This document shows positions 7,432 through 15,533 of a stretch of 64,000 bases of DNA, piece after piece; position 1 is the first letter of the stretch, and the number at the start of each line of letters is the position of its first letter. Under the pieces are notes generated by a model. That model saw only the letters and a list, made by a program, of their open reading frames with translations, was not told the DNA's origin and did no database searches. This DNA is from Tabrizicola flagellatus (GTDB taxonomy: Bacteria > Pseudomonadota > Alphaproteobacteria > Rhodobacterales > Rhodobacteraceae): the NCBI RefSeq assembly GCF_008271465.1, contig NZ_VMDU01000001.1, positions 1 to 64,000 of the forward strand, given 5' to 3'. The position numbers were made by a program, and so were the translations under genes.

Positions 7432-9207
7432 ATGAAGATGACCACCGAAGAAGCCTTCGTGAAAGTCCTGCAAATGCACGGCATCGAACACGCCTTCGGC
7501 ATCATCGGGTCCGCCTTCATGCCGATTTCGGACCTCTTCCCGAAGGCCGGCATCCATTTCTGGGACTGCGCCCATGAAGGCTCGGGCGGGATGATGGCGG
7601 ACGGGTTCACCCGGGCCTCCGGCAAGATGTCGATGATGATCGCCCAGAACGGGCCGGGGATCACGAACTTCGTCACGGCAGTGAAAACCGCATACTGGAA
7701 TCACACCCCTTTGCTTCTGGTTACGCCGCAGGCCGCGAACAAGACCATCGGGCAGGGCGGCTTCCAGGAAGTCGAACAGATGGCGCTGTTCAAGGACATG
7801 GTCTGCTACCAGGAAGAGGTGCGCGACCCCACGCGCGTGGCCGAAGTGCTGAACCGCGTCATCCTTCAGGCGAAACGCCAGTCGGCCCCGGCGCAAATCA
7901 ACATGCCGAGGGACTACTGGACCCAGGTCATCGACATCGCCCTGCCGGCGGTGGTGGAGTTCGAACGGCCCTCGGGCGGCGAGGAGGCCATCGCGCAGGC
8001 GGCGCAGCTTCTGTCCAGCGCGAAGTTCCCGGTGATCCTGAACGGCGCGGGCGTGGTGATCGGGGGGGCGATCCCGGCCTCGATGGCGCTGGCCGAACGG
8101 CTGACCGCGCCGGTCTGCGTCGGCTACCAGCACAACGACGCTTTCCCCGGCTCGCATCCCCTGTTCGCGGGGCCGCTCGGCTACAACGGGTCAAAGGCGG
8201 CGATGGAGCTGATTGCCCAGGCCGATGTGGTGCTGGCGCTGGGGACGCGGCTCAACCCGTTCTCCACCCTGCCGGGTTACGGGATCGACTACTGGCCGAA
8301 GGCGGCCAAGGTGATCCAGGTGGACATCAACCCGAACCGGATCGGGCTGACCAAGCCCGTGACGGTGGGGATCGTGGGCGATGCGAAGAAGGTGGCCGAG
8401 GGGATCCTCTCGCGTCTGTCCAAGACCGCCGGCGATGCTGGCCGGGCCGAGCGCAAGGCCCTGATCGCGCAGAAGAAATCGGCCTGGGCACAGGAACTGG
8501 CGTCGATGGACCACGAACAGGACGACCCCGGCACCACCTGGAACGAACGCGCCCGCAAGGCGAAGCCCGACTGGATGAGCCCCCGCATGGCCTGGCGCGC
8601 GATTCAGGCCGCGCTGCCGCGCGAGGCGATCATCTCGTCCGACATCGGCAACAACTGCGCCATCGGCAATGCCTATCCGTCCTTCGAGGCGGGACGGAAA
8701 TACCTCGCACCCGGCCTTTTCGGCCCCTGCGGCTATGGCCTGCCGTCGATCATCGGCGCCAAGATCGCCTGCCCGGATACGCCCGTGGTGGGCTTTGCCG
8801 GGGACGGCGCCTTCGGCATCGCGGTCACGGAACTGACCGCCATCGGCCGCCCGGAATGGCCCGCGATCACCATGGTCGTGTTCCGCAACTACCAGTGGGG
8901 GGCGGAAAAACGGAACTCGACGCTCTGGTATGACGACAATTTCGTCGGAACCGAACTGGACACCGATGTCAGCTATGCCGGGATCGCGCGCGCCTGCGGA
9001 TTGCAGGGCGTGGTCGCACGGACGATGGAGGAGCTGACGGCCGCCCTGCGCAAGGCTATCGACGACCAGATGCAGCACGGCAAGACGACGCTGATCGAGG
9101 CCATGATCAACCAGGAACTGGGCGAGCCCTTCCGCCGCGACGCGATGAAGAAGCCGGTCGAGGTCGCCGGAATCTCGAAGGCCGACATGCGGCCGCAGGT
9201 GGTGTGA
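7432..9207 (+). CDS. xsc: Sulfoacetaldehyde acetyltransferase
   Basis: Xsc is a ThDP enzyme that uses phosphate to split sulfoacetaldehyde into acetyl phosphate and sulfite. The 591-residue length is normal for the family. It has the three acetolactate-synthase-like domains: an N-terminal pyrimidine-binding part with the conserved glutamate in CAHEGSGGMMADG, a central domain, and a C-terminal ThDP part with GDGAFGIAVTEL and the following asparagine in VVFRNYQWGAEKR. AAGGAG lies 7 bases before the ATG at 7432. It heads a tight run with tauE, ackA and soeABC, so sulfite and acetyl phosphate handling are coupled to its expression. Confidence 0.95.
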   Translation: MKMTTEEAFVKVLQMHGIEHAFGIIGSAFMPISDLFPKAGIHFWDCAHEGSGGMMADGFTRASGKMSMMIAQNGPGITNFVTAVKTAYWNHTPLLLVTPQAANKTIGQGGFQEVEQMALFKDMVCYQEEVRDPTRVAEVLNRVILQAKRQSAPAQINMPRDYWTQVIDIALPAVVEFERPSGGEEAIAQAAQLLSSAKFPVILNGAGVVIGGAIPASMALAERLTAPVCVGYQHNDAFPGSHPLFAGPLGYNGSKAAMELIAQADVVLALGTRLNPFSTLPGYGIDYWPKAAKVIQVDINPNRIGLTKPVTVGIVGDAKKVAEGILSRLSKTAGDAGRAERKALIAQKKSAWAQELASMDHEQDDPGTTWNERARKAKPDWMSPRMAWRAIQAALPREAIISSDIGNNCAIGNAYPSFEAGRKYLAPGLFGPCGYGLPSIIGAKIACPDTPVVGFAGDGAFGIAVTELTAIGRPEWPAITMVVFRNYQWGAEKRNSTLWYDDNFVGTELDTDVSYAGIARACGLQGVVARTMEELTAALRKAIDDQMQHGKTTLIEAMINQELGEPFRRDAMKKPVEVAGISKADMRPQVV

Positions 9208-9209
9208 TG

Positions 9210-9238
9210 CACAAGAATTTTCGACGAAAATTCTTGTG
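9210..9238. repeat. AT-rich perfect palindrome, copy 1
   Basis: A 14-bp arm (CACAAGAATTTTCG) is followed by one base and its exact inverse. It lies in the 42-bp gap between xsc and tauE. The AT-rich core stands out from the GC-rich surroundings and recurs at 13843-13895 and 57983-58009. The bases just after it, GGACCCAG, also follow copy 3. There is no T-tract, so a simple terminator is unlikely; it could still affect relative expression of xsc and tauE. Confidence 0.8.
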
Positions 9239-9249
9239 GACCCAGTCCC

Positions 9250-9990
9250 GTGCCTTTTGATCTTGGCCCGTCGGGGCTTGCCTGGCTGGCTGTTGCCTGT
9301 CTTGTGGCGGGTTTCGTGCGCGGCTATTCGGGCTTCGGCTTCTCGGCGCTGCTGATCGCGGCCTCCAGTCTGGTGACCAATCCGCTGAATTTCGTGGCGG
9401 TTGTGGTCATTCTGGAAACGGTCATGTCGCTGCAACATGCTCGCGGGGCCGGACCGGACGTGGACTGGCGCCGGGTCGGCTGGCTCCTGGGCGGGGCGGC
9501 GATCGGGTTGCCCCTGGGTCTGTGGATCCTGACCGGGGTCTCCGAGGATGCGGCGCGGGCGGTGATCTCGGCCTACGTCCTTCTGATGTGCGTCGTGCTG
9601 CTGGCGGGCTGGCGGCTCGCCTCCGAGGTGCGGGGCGCGCCGAACGGGCTGGCCGGGGTGATCTCGGGGCTGGCCAATGCGCCCGGGATGGGGGGGCTGC
9701 CGGTCGCGGCCTTCTTCGCCGCACAGCCGATGCCGGCGGCGGTGTTCCGCGCGACGCTGATCGCCTACTTTCCGCTCCTCGACCTCTATTCCGCGCCGCT
9801 TTACTGGCTGGCGGGGCTGGTGACCTGGGACACGCTCTGGGCCGCGCTCATCGCGCTGCCGGTGACGCTGCTGGGAAACTGGCTGGGCGGGCGGCACTTC
9901 TTAGGCACCGACCCGCAGGAGTTCCGCCGCTTTGCGATCATCTTGCTGGCGGGATTGGCCACGCTGGGCCTCGGGAAGGCGCTGCTCTGA
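9250..9990 (+). CDS. tauE: TauE/SafE-family sulfite exporter candidate
   Basis: An integral membrane protein of 246 residues with about eight hydrophobic segments and the TauE/SafE pattern: an N-terminal RGYSGFGFSALLIA and a mid-protein repeat with GLANAPGMGGLPVAAFF. Family members are proposed to export sulfite or other sulfonate-derived anions. Location directly after xsc supports removal of sulfite. The start is a GTG at 9250; no strong ribosome site is seen, and the preceding palindrome may influence initiation. The stop overlaps the ackA start by one base (TGATG). Confidence 0.82.
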   Translation: MPFDLGPSGLAWLAVACLVAGFVRGYSGFGFSALLIAASSLVTNPLNFVAVVVILETVMSLQHARGAGPDVDWRRVGWLLGGAAIGLPLGLWILTGVSEDAARAVISAYVLLMCVVLLAGWRLASEVRGAPNGLAGVISGLANAPGMGGLPVAAFFAAQPMPAAVFRATLIAYFPLLDLYSAPLYWLAGLVTWDTLWAALIALPVTLLGNWLGGRHFLGTDPQEFRRFAIILLAGLATLGLGKALL

Positions 9991-11066
9991 TGTGGCTGAT
10001 TGTGAACGCCGGTTCGTCTTCGTTGAAGCTGAAGGTCTTCGAAGGCGAACGTGAGGTCGCAAAAGCCGTCATTGCCGAGATCGGACCGGACGGTCACGCC
10101 GCCGCCATGGCCGAGGGCCTGGCGCGCGCCGGCGTTTCGCCTGACCGGCTCAAGGCAGCGGCGCATCGCGTGGTCCATGGCGGGGCAGAGCTGACCGCGA
10201 CCTGCCGCGTGACTCCCGAGGTCCTGCGCCAGATCGAGGCCTGCGTGCCGCTCGCCCCCTTGCACAATCCGGCGAATCTGACGGGAATTCAGGCTGTTGC
10301 AGAACTTGCCCCCAGGCTCCCGCAATATGCGGCCTTCGACACGGCCTTCCATGCGACGAACCCCCGGGTGGCGGTGACCTACGCCTTGCCGCAGGCCGAA
10401 CGCGACCGGGGCCTGCGCCGCTATGGCTTTCACGGGATCAGCTATGCGGCGTTGGTGCGGATCCTGCAGGAACGAGGGCAGCTTCCCCAGCGCCTGCTGG
10501 CCTGTCACCTCGGCAACGGCTGTTCCATCGCCGCAATTGTGAACGGTCGTTCGGTCGCAAACACCATGGGCTATTCGCCCCTGGACGGGCTGACCATGGG
10601 CACCCGGTCCGGCGCCATCGACGGCAATGCGGTGCTGCGGCTGGCAGAACTTCACGGGGTCGAAAGGGCGGGCCGCATCCTGAACCGCGAAAGCGGGCTT
10701 CTGGGCCTGGGCGGCCACAGCGATCTGCGCGCGCTCCATGCGGCGGGGACGGCCGAGGCGCGGTTCGCGCTGGAGCATTTCGCCTATTGGGCGGTCCGCC
10801 ATGCCGGGTCGATGGTGGCCGCCATGGGCGGGCTCGACGGGGTGGTCTTCACCGGCGGGATCGGCGAGAATGACCCCTGGATGCGGAAGGAAATCCTGTC
10901 CGGCCTCGGCTATCTGGGAGTATCTCCCGACCTTGCCGCGAACGAGCGGAACGAAAGCGTCCTGCACACTGCGACATCGCGTGCCGTCATCCTTCTTGTG
11001 CCAGCCGACGAGGAACGGCAGATTGCACTGGAAGCGCAGGCCGTCATGGCCGGGGAGGGGGCGTGA
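9990..11066 (+). CDS. ackA: Acetate kinase, short form
   Basis: AckA transfers phosphate between acetyl phosphate and ADP. All hallmark motifs are present: NAGSSSLK, HRVVHGG, FDTAFH, YGFHGISY, HLGNGCSI, DGLTMGTRSG and FTGGIGEN. At 358 residues it is about 40 shorter than the Escherichia coli enzyme. Start and stop overlap tauE and soeA (TGATG and GTGA), so it is translationally linked in the xsc operon. In most known taurine operons the acetyl phosphate made by Xsc is handled by phosphotransacetylase; here a kinase takes that place, which would give acetate plus ATP. Propionate or butyrate kinase function is possible from family alone but is not favoured by context. Confidence 0.9.
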   Translation: MWLIVNAGSSSLKLKVFEGEREVAKAVIAEIGPDGHAAAMAEGLARAGVSPDRLKAAAHRVVHGGAELTATCRVTPEVLRQIEACVPLAPLHNPANLTGIQAVAELAPRLPQYAAFDTAFHATNPRVAVTYALPQAERDRGLRRYGFHGISYAALVRILQERGQLPQRLLACHLGNGCSIAAIVNGRSVANTMGYSPLDGLTMGTRSGAIDGNAVLRLAELHGVERAGRILNRESGLLGLGGHSDLRALHAAGTAEARFALEHFAYWAVRHAGSMVAAMGGLDGVVFTGGIGENDPWMRKEILSGLGYLGVSPDLAANERNESVLHTATSRAVILLVPADEERQIALEAQAVMAGEGA

Positions 11067-13921
11067 ACCAGCCGAGGGTCGAGACGCAGCGAGAGGTCGG
11101 CGACGAGGTCCGCAAGACCACGTGCTACATGTGCGCCTGCCGCTGCGGGATCAACGTGCACCTGAAATCGGGGAAGGTCGCCTACATCGAGGGCAACCGC
11201 GACCACCCGATCAACAAGGGCGTCCTCTGCGCCAAGGGCGCCAGCGGGATCAAGCAGGTCACCGCGCCCTCGCGCCTCCGCGCGCCCTTGCGCCGTGTTG
11301 GCCCCCGAGGCTCGGGGGCCTTCGAGGAGATCAGCTGGGAAGAGGCGCTGCAAACCGCCGTCGCCTGGATGAAACCCCTGCGCGAGACCGCGCCCGAGAA
11401 GCTCGCCTTCTTCACCGGCCGCGATCAGTCGCAAAGCCTGACCGGCTGGTGGGCGCAACAGTTCGGCACGCCGAACTATGCCGCGCATGGCGGCTTCTGT
11501 TCGGTCAACATGGCGGCGGGCGGCATCTACACCATCGGCGGCGCTTTCTGGGAATTCGGCCAGCCGGACTGGGAGCGGACGAAGCTGTTCGTGATGTTCG
11601 GGGTGGCCGAGGACCATGACTCGAACCCCATCAAGATCGGCATCGGCAAGCTGAAGGCCCGCGGCGCGCGGGTCATCAGCGTGAACCCGGTCCGCACCGG
11701 CTATTCGGCGGTGGCCGACGACTGGATCGGGATCACGCCCGGCACCGATGGCCTTCTGATCCTGTCGCTGATCCATTGCCTGCTGGAAGCGGGGAAGATC
11801 GACCTCGATTACCTTGCGCAATGGACCAATGCGCCCCTTCTGGTGACCGAGGCCGACGGGCCCGAGAAAGGCCTTTTCGTCCGTAACGCCGAAAGCCAGC
11901 CCTTCGTGATCGACCGGCGCACCGGCCACCCCGCGCCCTGGGACGGGAAGGATGTCCAGCCCGACCTCGGCGCCGAATGGCAGGGCAACCGCACCGTCTT
12001 CCGCCACATGGTCGAGGAATACCTCAAGCCCGATTACGCGCCCGAGGCGGTGGCCGCCCGCTGCGGCGTCCCGGCGGCCCGCATCCGGCAGCTTGCGGCG
12101 GAACTGGCGGACGTGGCCTTCAACCAGGCCATCACGCTCGACCGCCCCTGGACCGACTTCCGCGGCAACGAACACGCGAACATGCCCGGCCGCCCGGTCA
12201 GCTTCCACGCGATGCGCGGGATATCGGCCCACTCCAACGGCTTCCAGACCGCCCGGGCGCTGCACCTGTTGCAGATTCTTCTGGGCGCGGTGGAGACCCC
12301 CGGCGGCTACCGGCTGAAGCCGCCCTATCCCAAGCCCGTCGAGGCGCACCCGACGCCGCATTTCGTGACCTCGCCCGGCAAGCCCCTGACCGGCCCGCAT
12401 CTGGGCTATGTCCGCTCGCCTGACGATCTGTGCCTGCTGCCCGACGGCCAGCCGGCCCGGATCGACAAGGGCTTCTCCTGGGAAAACCCGTTCTCGGCCC
12501 ATGGGCTGATGCACATGGTCATCCCCAATGCCCATGCCGGCGACCCCTACAGGATCGACACGCTGTTCCTCTACATGGCCAACATGTCGTGGAATTCGTC
12601 GATGAATTCCGCCCGCGTGATGGAGATGCTGACGGAACAGAGGGACGGCGAATATGTGATCCCGAGGATCATCTACTCCGACGCCTATGCCAGCGAGATG
12701 GTGGCCTATGCCGACCTGATCCTGCCCGACACGACCTATCTCGAACGCCACGATTGCATCAGCCTGCTTGACCGCCCGATCTCGGAACCCGACGCGGCGG
12801 GCGACGCGATCCGCTGGCCGGTGCTCGAGCCCGACCGCGAGGTGCGCTGCTTCCAGTCGGTGCTTCTGGACCTCGGCGCGCGGCTGGGCCTGCCGGGCAT
12901 GGTGAACGAGGACGGCAGTCCGAAGTTCAAGGACTATGCCGACTATATCGTCCACCACCAGCGCCGCCCCGGTGTCGGGCCGCTGATGGGCTTCCGCGGG
13001 AATGGCGAGGCCGAGGGGCGCGGCGCGCCAAACCCGGACCAGCTGAACCGCTACATCGAGAACGGCGCCTTCTATCAGGCGCATGTGCCGGAAGAGGCCG
13101 CCTTCTACAAACCGTGGAACGCGGCCTACCAGGACTGGGCGGTGCGCCTCGGCCTTTACGAGACGCCGCAGCCCTACCTGTTCAACATCTGGTCCGAACC
13201 CATGCGCCGCTTCCAGCTCGCGGCCGAGGGCTTCGGCCCGCGCCAGCCGCCCGACCACCTGCGCGCGCGTCTGAAACAGGCGATGCACCCGCTGCCGATC
13301 TGGTATCCGCCCTATGGTGATGAAGACGCGGCCTTCGGCTACCCGGTCCATGCCCTGACCCAGCGCCCGATGGACATGTATCATTCATGGGGCAGCCAGA
13401 ACGCCTGGCTGCGACAGATCAAGGGGCGCAACTACCTGTATCTGCCCACAAAACTCTGGGAAGCGCAGGGGTTCCGGGACGGCGACTGGGCGCGGGTCTC
13501 AAGCCGTGCCGGGACCATCGTCGTGCCGGTGGCGCATATGGCCGCGCTGAACGAGAACACGGTCTGGACCTGGAATGCGATCGGCAAGCGCCGGGGCGCC
13601 TGGGCGCTGCACGAGGACGCGCCCGAGGCGACGACGGGCTTCCTGCTCAATCACCTGATCTCGGAACTTCTGCCCGACCGCGAGGGCGTGCGGCTGTCGA
13701 ACTCGGACCCGGTGACCGGCCAGGCGGCCTGGTTCGACCAGCGGGTGCGGGTGGAGCGGGTGGCCGCCGAGGACCATCCCCGCGGCATGGTGGAGCCCAT
13801 GTTCGAGCGCCTTCCGGACCCCCCGCGCGCCGGGGAGGGGCAGCAAAATTCTTCGTCGAAGAATTTTGCCAAGAATTTTCGGCGAAAATTCTTGGCCCGG
13901 GACGGAAAGGTGATGCGATGA
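11063..13921 (+). CDS. soeA: Molybdopterin catalytic subunit of a sulfite dehydrogenase, SoeA type
   Basis: A 952-residue DMSO-reductase-family protein. The N-terminus binds a 4Fe-4S cluster through CYMCACRC and the later cysteine in GVLCAKG. No Tat or other signal peptide is present, so it should face the cytoplasm. This fits SoeA, the cytoplasmic sulfite-oxidising enzyme studied in Allochromatium vinosum, and not the exported DMSO reductases. The companion genes soeB and soeC follow. The job is inferred as oxidation of the sulfite made by Xsc. The last ~25 residues (from NSSSKNF to the end) are encoded largely by a double AT-rich palindrome. The ATGA overlap with soeB is kept. Confidence 0.82.
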   Translation: MNQPRVETQREVGDEVRKTTCYMCACRCGINVHLKSGKVAYIEGNRDHPINKGVLCAKGASGIKQVTAPSRLRAPLRRVGPRGSGAFEEISWEEALQTAVAWMKPLRETAPEKLAFFTGRDQSQSLTGWWAQQFGTPNYAAHGGFCSVNMAAGGIYTIGGAFWEFGQPDWERTKLFVMFGVAEDHDSNPIKIGIGKLKARGARVISVNPVRTGYSAVADDWIGITPGTDGLLILSLIHCLLEAGKIDLDYLAQWTNAPLLVTEADGPEKGLFVRNAESQPFVIDRRTGHPAPWDGKDVQPDLGAEWQGNRTVFRHMVEEYLKPDYAPEAVAARCGVPAARIRQLAAELADVAFNQAITLDRPWTDFRGNEHANMPGRPVSFHAMRGISAHSNGFQTARALHLLQILLGAVETPGGYRLKPPYPKPVEAHPTPHFVTSPGKPLTGPHLGYVRSPDDLCLLPDGQPARIDKGFSWENPFSAHGLMHMVIPNAHAGDPYRIDTLFLYMANMSWNSSMNSARVMEMLTEQRDGEYVIPRIIYSDAYASEMVAYADLILPDTTYLERHDCISLLDRPISEPDAAGDAIRWPVLEPDREVRCFQSVLLDLGARLGLPGMVNEDGSPKFKDYADYIVHHQRRPGVGPLMGFRGNGEAEGRGAPNPDQLNRYIENGAFYQAHVPEEAAFYKPWNAAYQDWAVRLGLYETPQPYLFNIWSEPMRRFQLAAEGFGPRQPPDHLRARLKQAMHPLPIWYPPYGDEDAAFGYPVHALTQRPMDMYHSWGSQNAWLRQIKGRNYLYLPTKLWEAQGFRDGDWARVSSRAGTIVVPVAHMAALNENTVWTWNAIGKRRGAWALHEDAPEATTGFLLNHLISELLPDREGVRLSNSDPVTGQAAWFDQRVRVERVAAEDHPRGMVEPMFERLPDPPRAGEGQQNSSSKNFAKNFRRKFLARDGKVMR
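13843..13895. repeat. Double AT-rich palindrome inside the 3' end of soeA, copy 2
   Basis: Two palindromes lie side by side. The first (13843-13869) has 13-bp arms beginning GCAAAATTCTTCG around one base. The second (13869-13895) has 13-bp arms beginning CCAAGAATTTTCG around one base. Both share the AAGAATTTT core with copies 1 and 3. The run is read in frame as part of SoeA (NSSSKNFAKNFRRKFLA), which indicates insertion into the gene's end without loss of frame. Confidence 0.82.
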
Positions 13922-14646
13922 CCGCCCTCCCGCAAACGACCCAGAAGAAACTCGGCCTGGTGATCGACCTCGACACCTGCGTCGGCTGCCAGGCCTGCGT
14001 CACCGCCTGCAAGGGCTGGAACGACGCCGGCATCGGCCTCTCCGACCATGACCCCTACGGCGCCGAGCCGCACGGCACCTTTCTCAACCGGGTCCATTCC
14101 TACCAGGTCGTCGTCGAAGGCGCCCCCGCCCAGGTCGTGACCTTCCCGCGCTCCTGCCTGCATTGCGACAACGCCCCTTGCGTCACCGTCTGCCCGACGG
14201 GGGCCAGCTACAAGCGGGCCGAGGACGGGATCGTGCTGGTGAACGAGGACGCCTGCATCGGCTGCGGCCTCTGCGCCTGGGCCTGCCCCTATGGCGCGCG
14301 CGAGATGGATGCCGCGCAGGGGGTGATGAAGAAATGCACGCTCTGCGTCGACCGGATCTACAACGAGACCCTGCCGGAGGAAGACCGCGAACCCGCCTGC
14401 GTCCGCACTTGCCCGACCAACGCCCGCCACTTCGGCGATCTCGCCGACCCGGGCAGCGCGGTGTCGCGCCTGGTTGCCGAACGCGGCGGCTATGACCTGA
14501 TGCCGGACATGGGGACGAAGCCCACCAACAAGTACCTGCCGCCGCGCAGGAAAGGGCCGGGGGACGCCAGCCCGCTTGCCCCGCTTCTCGACATCAGGGC
14601 CAGCGGCATCGCCGGCTGGCTCGACCGGATGCTGGGGAAGCTCTGA
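13918..14646 (+). CDS. soeB: Iron-sulfur electron-transfer subunit, SoeB type
   Basis: A 242-residue ferredoxin-like subunit that should carry electrons from SoeA to the membrane subunit. It has four cysteine groups typical of DmsB/NrfC-type proteins: CVGCQACVTAC, CLHCDNAPCVTVC, CIGCGLCAWAC, and CTLC with a later CVRTC. The ATG overlaps the soeA stop (ATGA). There is no signal peptide, matching a cytoplasmic SoeAB. Confidence 0.86.
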   Translation: MTALPQTTQKKLGLVIDLDTCVGCQACVTACKGWNDAGIGLSDHDPYGAEPHGTFLNRVHSYQVVVEGAPAQVVTFPRSCLHCDNAPCVTVCPTGASYKRAEDGIVLVNEDACIGCGLCAWACPYGAREMDAAQGVMKKCTLCVDRIYNETLPEEDREPACVRTCPTNARHFGDLADPGSAVSRLVAERGGYDLMPDMGTKPTNKYLPPRRKGPGDASPLAPLLDIRASGIAGWLDRMLGKL

Positions 14647-14647
14647 G

Positions 14648-15520
14648 ATGCATCCCGCGCCGTCGGTCATCCTGTTTTCCGTGCTGTCGGGGCTTGGCTT
14701 CGGCTTCCTCGCCTTTCTTGGCTGGGGGGCGCTCACGCCCTCGGGCTGGGCGGCCTTCCTCCTCTGGGGTCTCGGTTACGGGCTGGCGGTGGCGGGGCTT
14801 CTGGCCGCGACCTTCCACCTCGGCAATCCGAAGAACGCGCTGAAGGCCTTTACCCAGTGGCGCACCAGTTGGCTCTCGCGCGAGGCCTGGGCCTCGGTTG
14901 CCACGCTGGTCCTCCTGGCGCCGATGGCGCTGTCCGACATCTTCGGCCTCGGCCTGCCGCGCATCCTGGGCCAGGTCGGCGGCGCGCTGGCGATCCTTAC
15001 CGTCTTCACCACCGCGATGATCTATACCCAGATCAAGGCGGTTCCGCGCTGGCACCACTGGCTGACGCCGGTGATGTTCCTGACCTTCGCCATCGCCGGA
15101 GGCGCGATGCTGTCGGGCCGCACCTGGGCGCCGCTAGCGATGCTGGCGGTGGGGGCGGTGCTGCTTGCCCACTGGCGGGTCGGCGACGGGGCCTTCGCCA
15201 GGGCCGGGCAGAGCCTCGGCACCGCGACGGGCCTCGACCGCCTTGGCGTGCCGTCCGTGCTCGACCCCGCGCATACGGCGGGGAACTACCTGAAACGCGA
15301 GATGATCTTCGTCGTGGGCCGCAAGCATGCCGCCAGGTTGCGCAAGATCGCGCTGGGGCTGGCTTCGGTCGCCCCGGCGCTGGTCCTCCTCCTGCCGCTT
15401 GGCCTGTTCGGCATTGCGCTGGCCACCGTCCTGCACCTCGCCGGCGCGCTTGCCGCCCGATGGCTCTTCTTCGCGGAAGCCGAACATGTCGTGGGGCTTT
15501 ACTACGGCGCGCGGGGGTGA
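14648..15520 (+). CDS. soeC: Membrane anchor subunit, DmsC/SoeC type
   Basis: A 290-residue protein with about eight membrane segments, of the DmsC anchor family. It should anchor SoeAB on the cytoplasmic face and pass electrons to or from quinone. It starts one base after the soeB stop (TGAGATG). GNPKNALKAF and WLSREAW resemble conserved DmsC motifs. Family members also serve DMSO and polysulfide reductases; the link to xsc supports sulfite oxidation. Confidence 0.83.
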   Translation: MHPAPSVILFSVLSGLGFGFLAFLGWGALTPSGWAAFLLWGLGYGLAVAGLLAATFHLGNPKNALKAFTQWRTSWLSREAWASVATLVLLAPMALSDIFGLGLPRILGQVGGALAILTVFTTAMIYTQIKAVPRWHHWLTPVMFLTFAIAGGAMLSGRTWAPLAMLAVGAVLLAHWRVGDGAFARAGQSLGTATGLDRLGVPSVLDPAHTAGNYLKREMIFVVGRKHAARLRKIALGLASVAPALVLLLPLGLFGIALATVLHLAGALAARWLFFAEAEHVVGLYYGARG

Positions 15521-15533
15521 TCCTTTGGCGCGC

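Noticed and set aside
10910-13384. 824-residue open frame on the minus strand opposite soeA
   Set aside because: No family resemblance; it mirrors the third-position GC bias of soeA, which has clear motifs.
11063-15520. Respiratory DMSO or polysulfide reductase
   Set aside because: No Tat signal on the large subunit and direct linkage to xsc and tauE favour a sulfite dehydrogenase; activity still needs proof.
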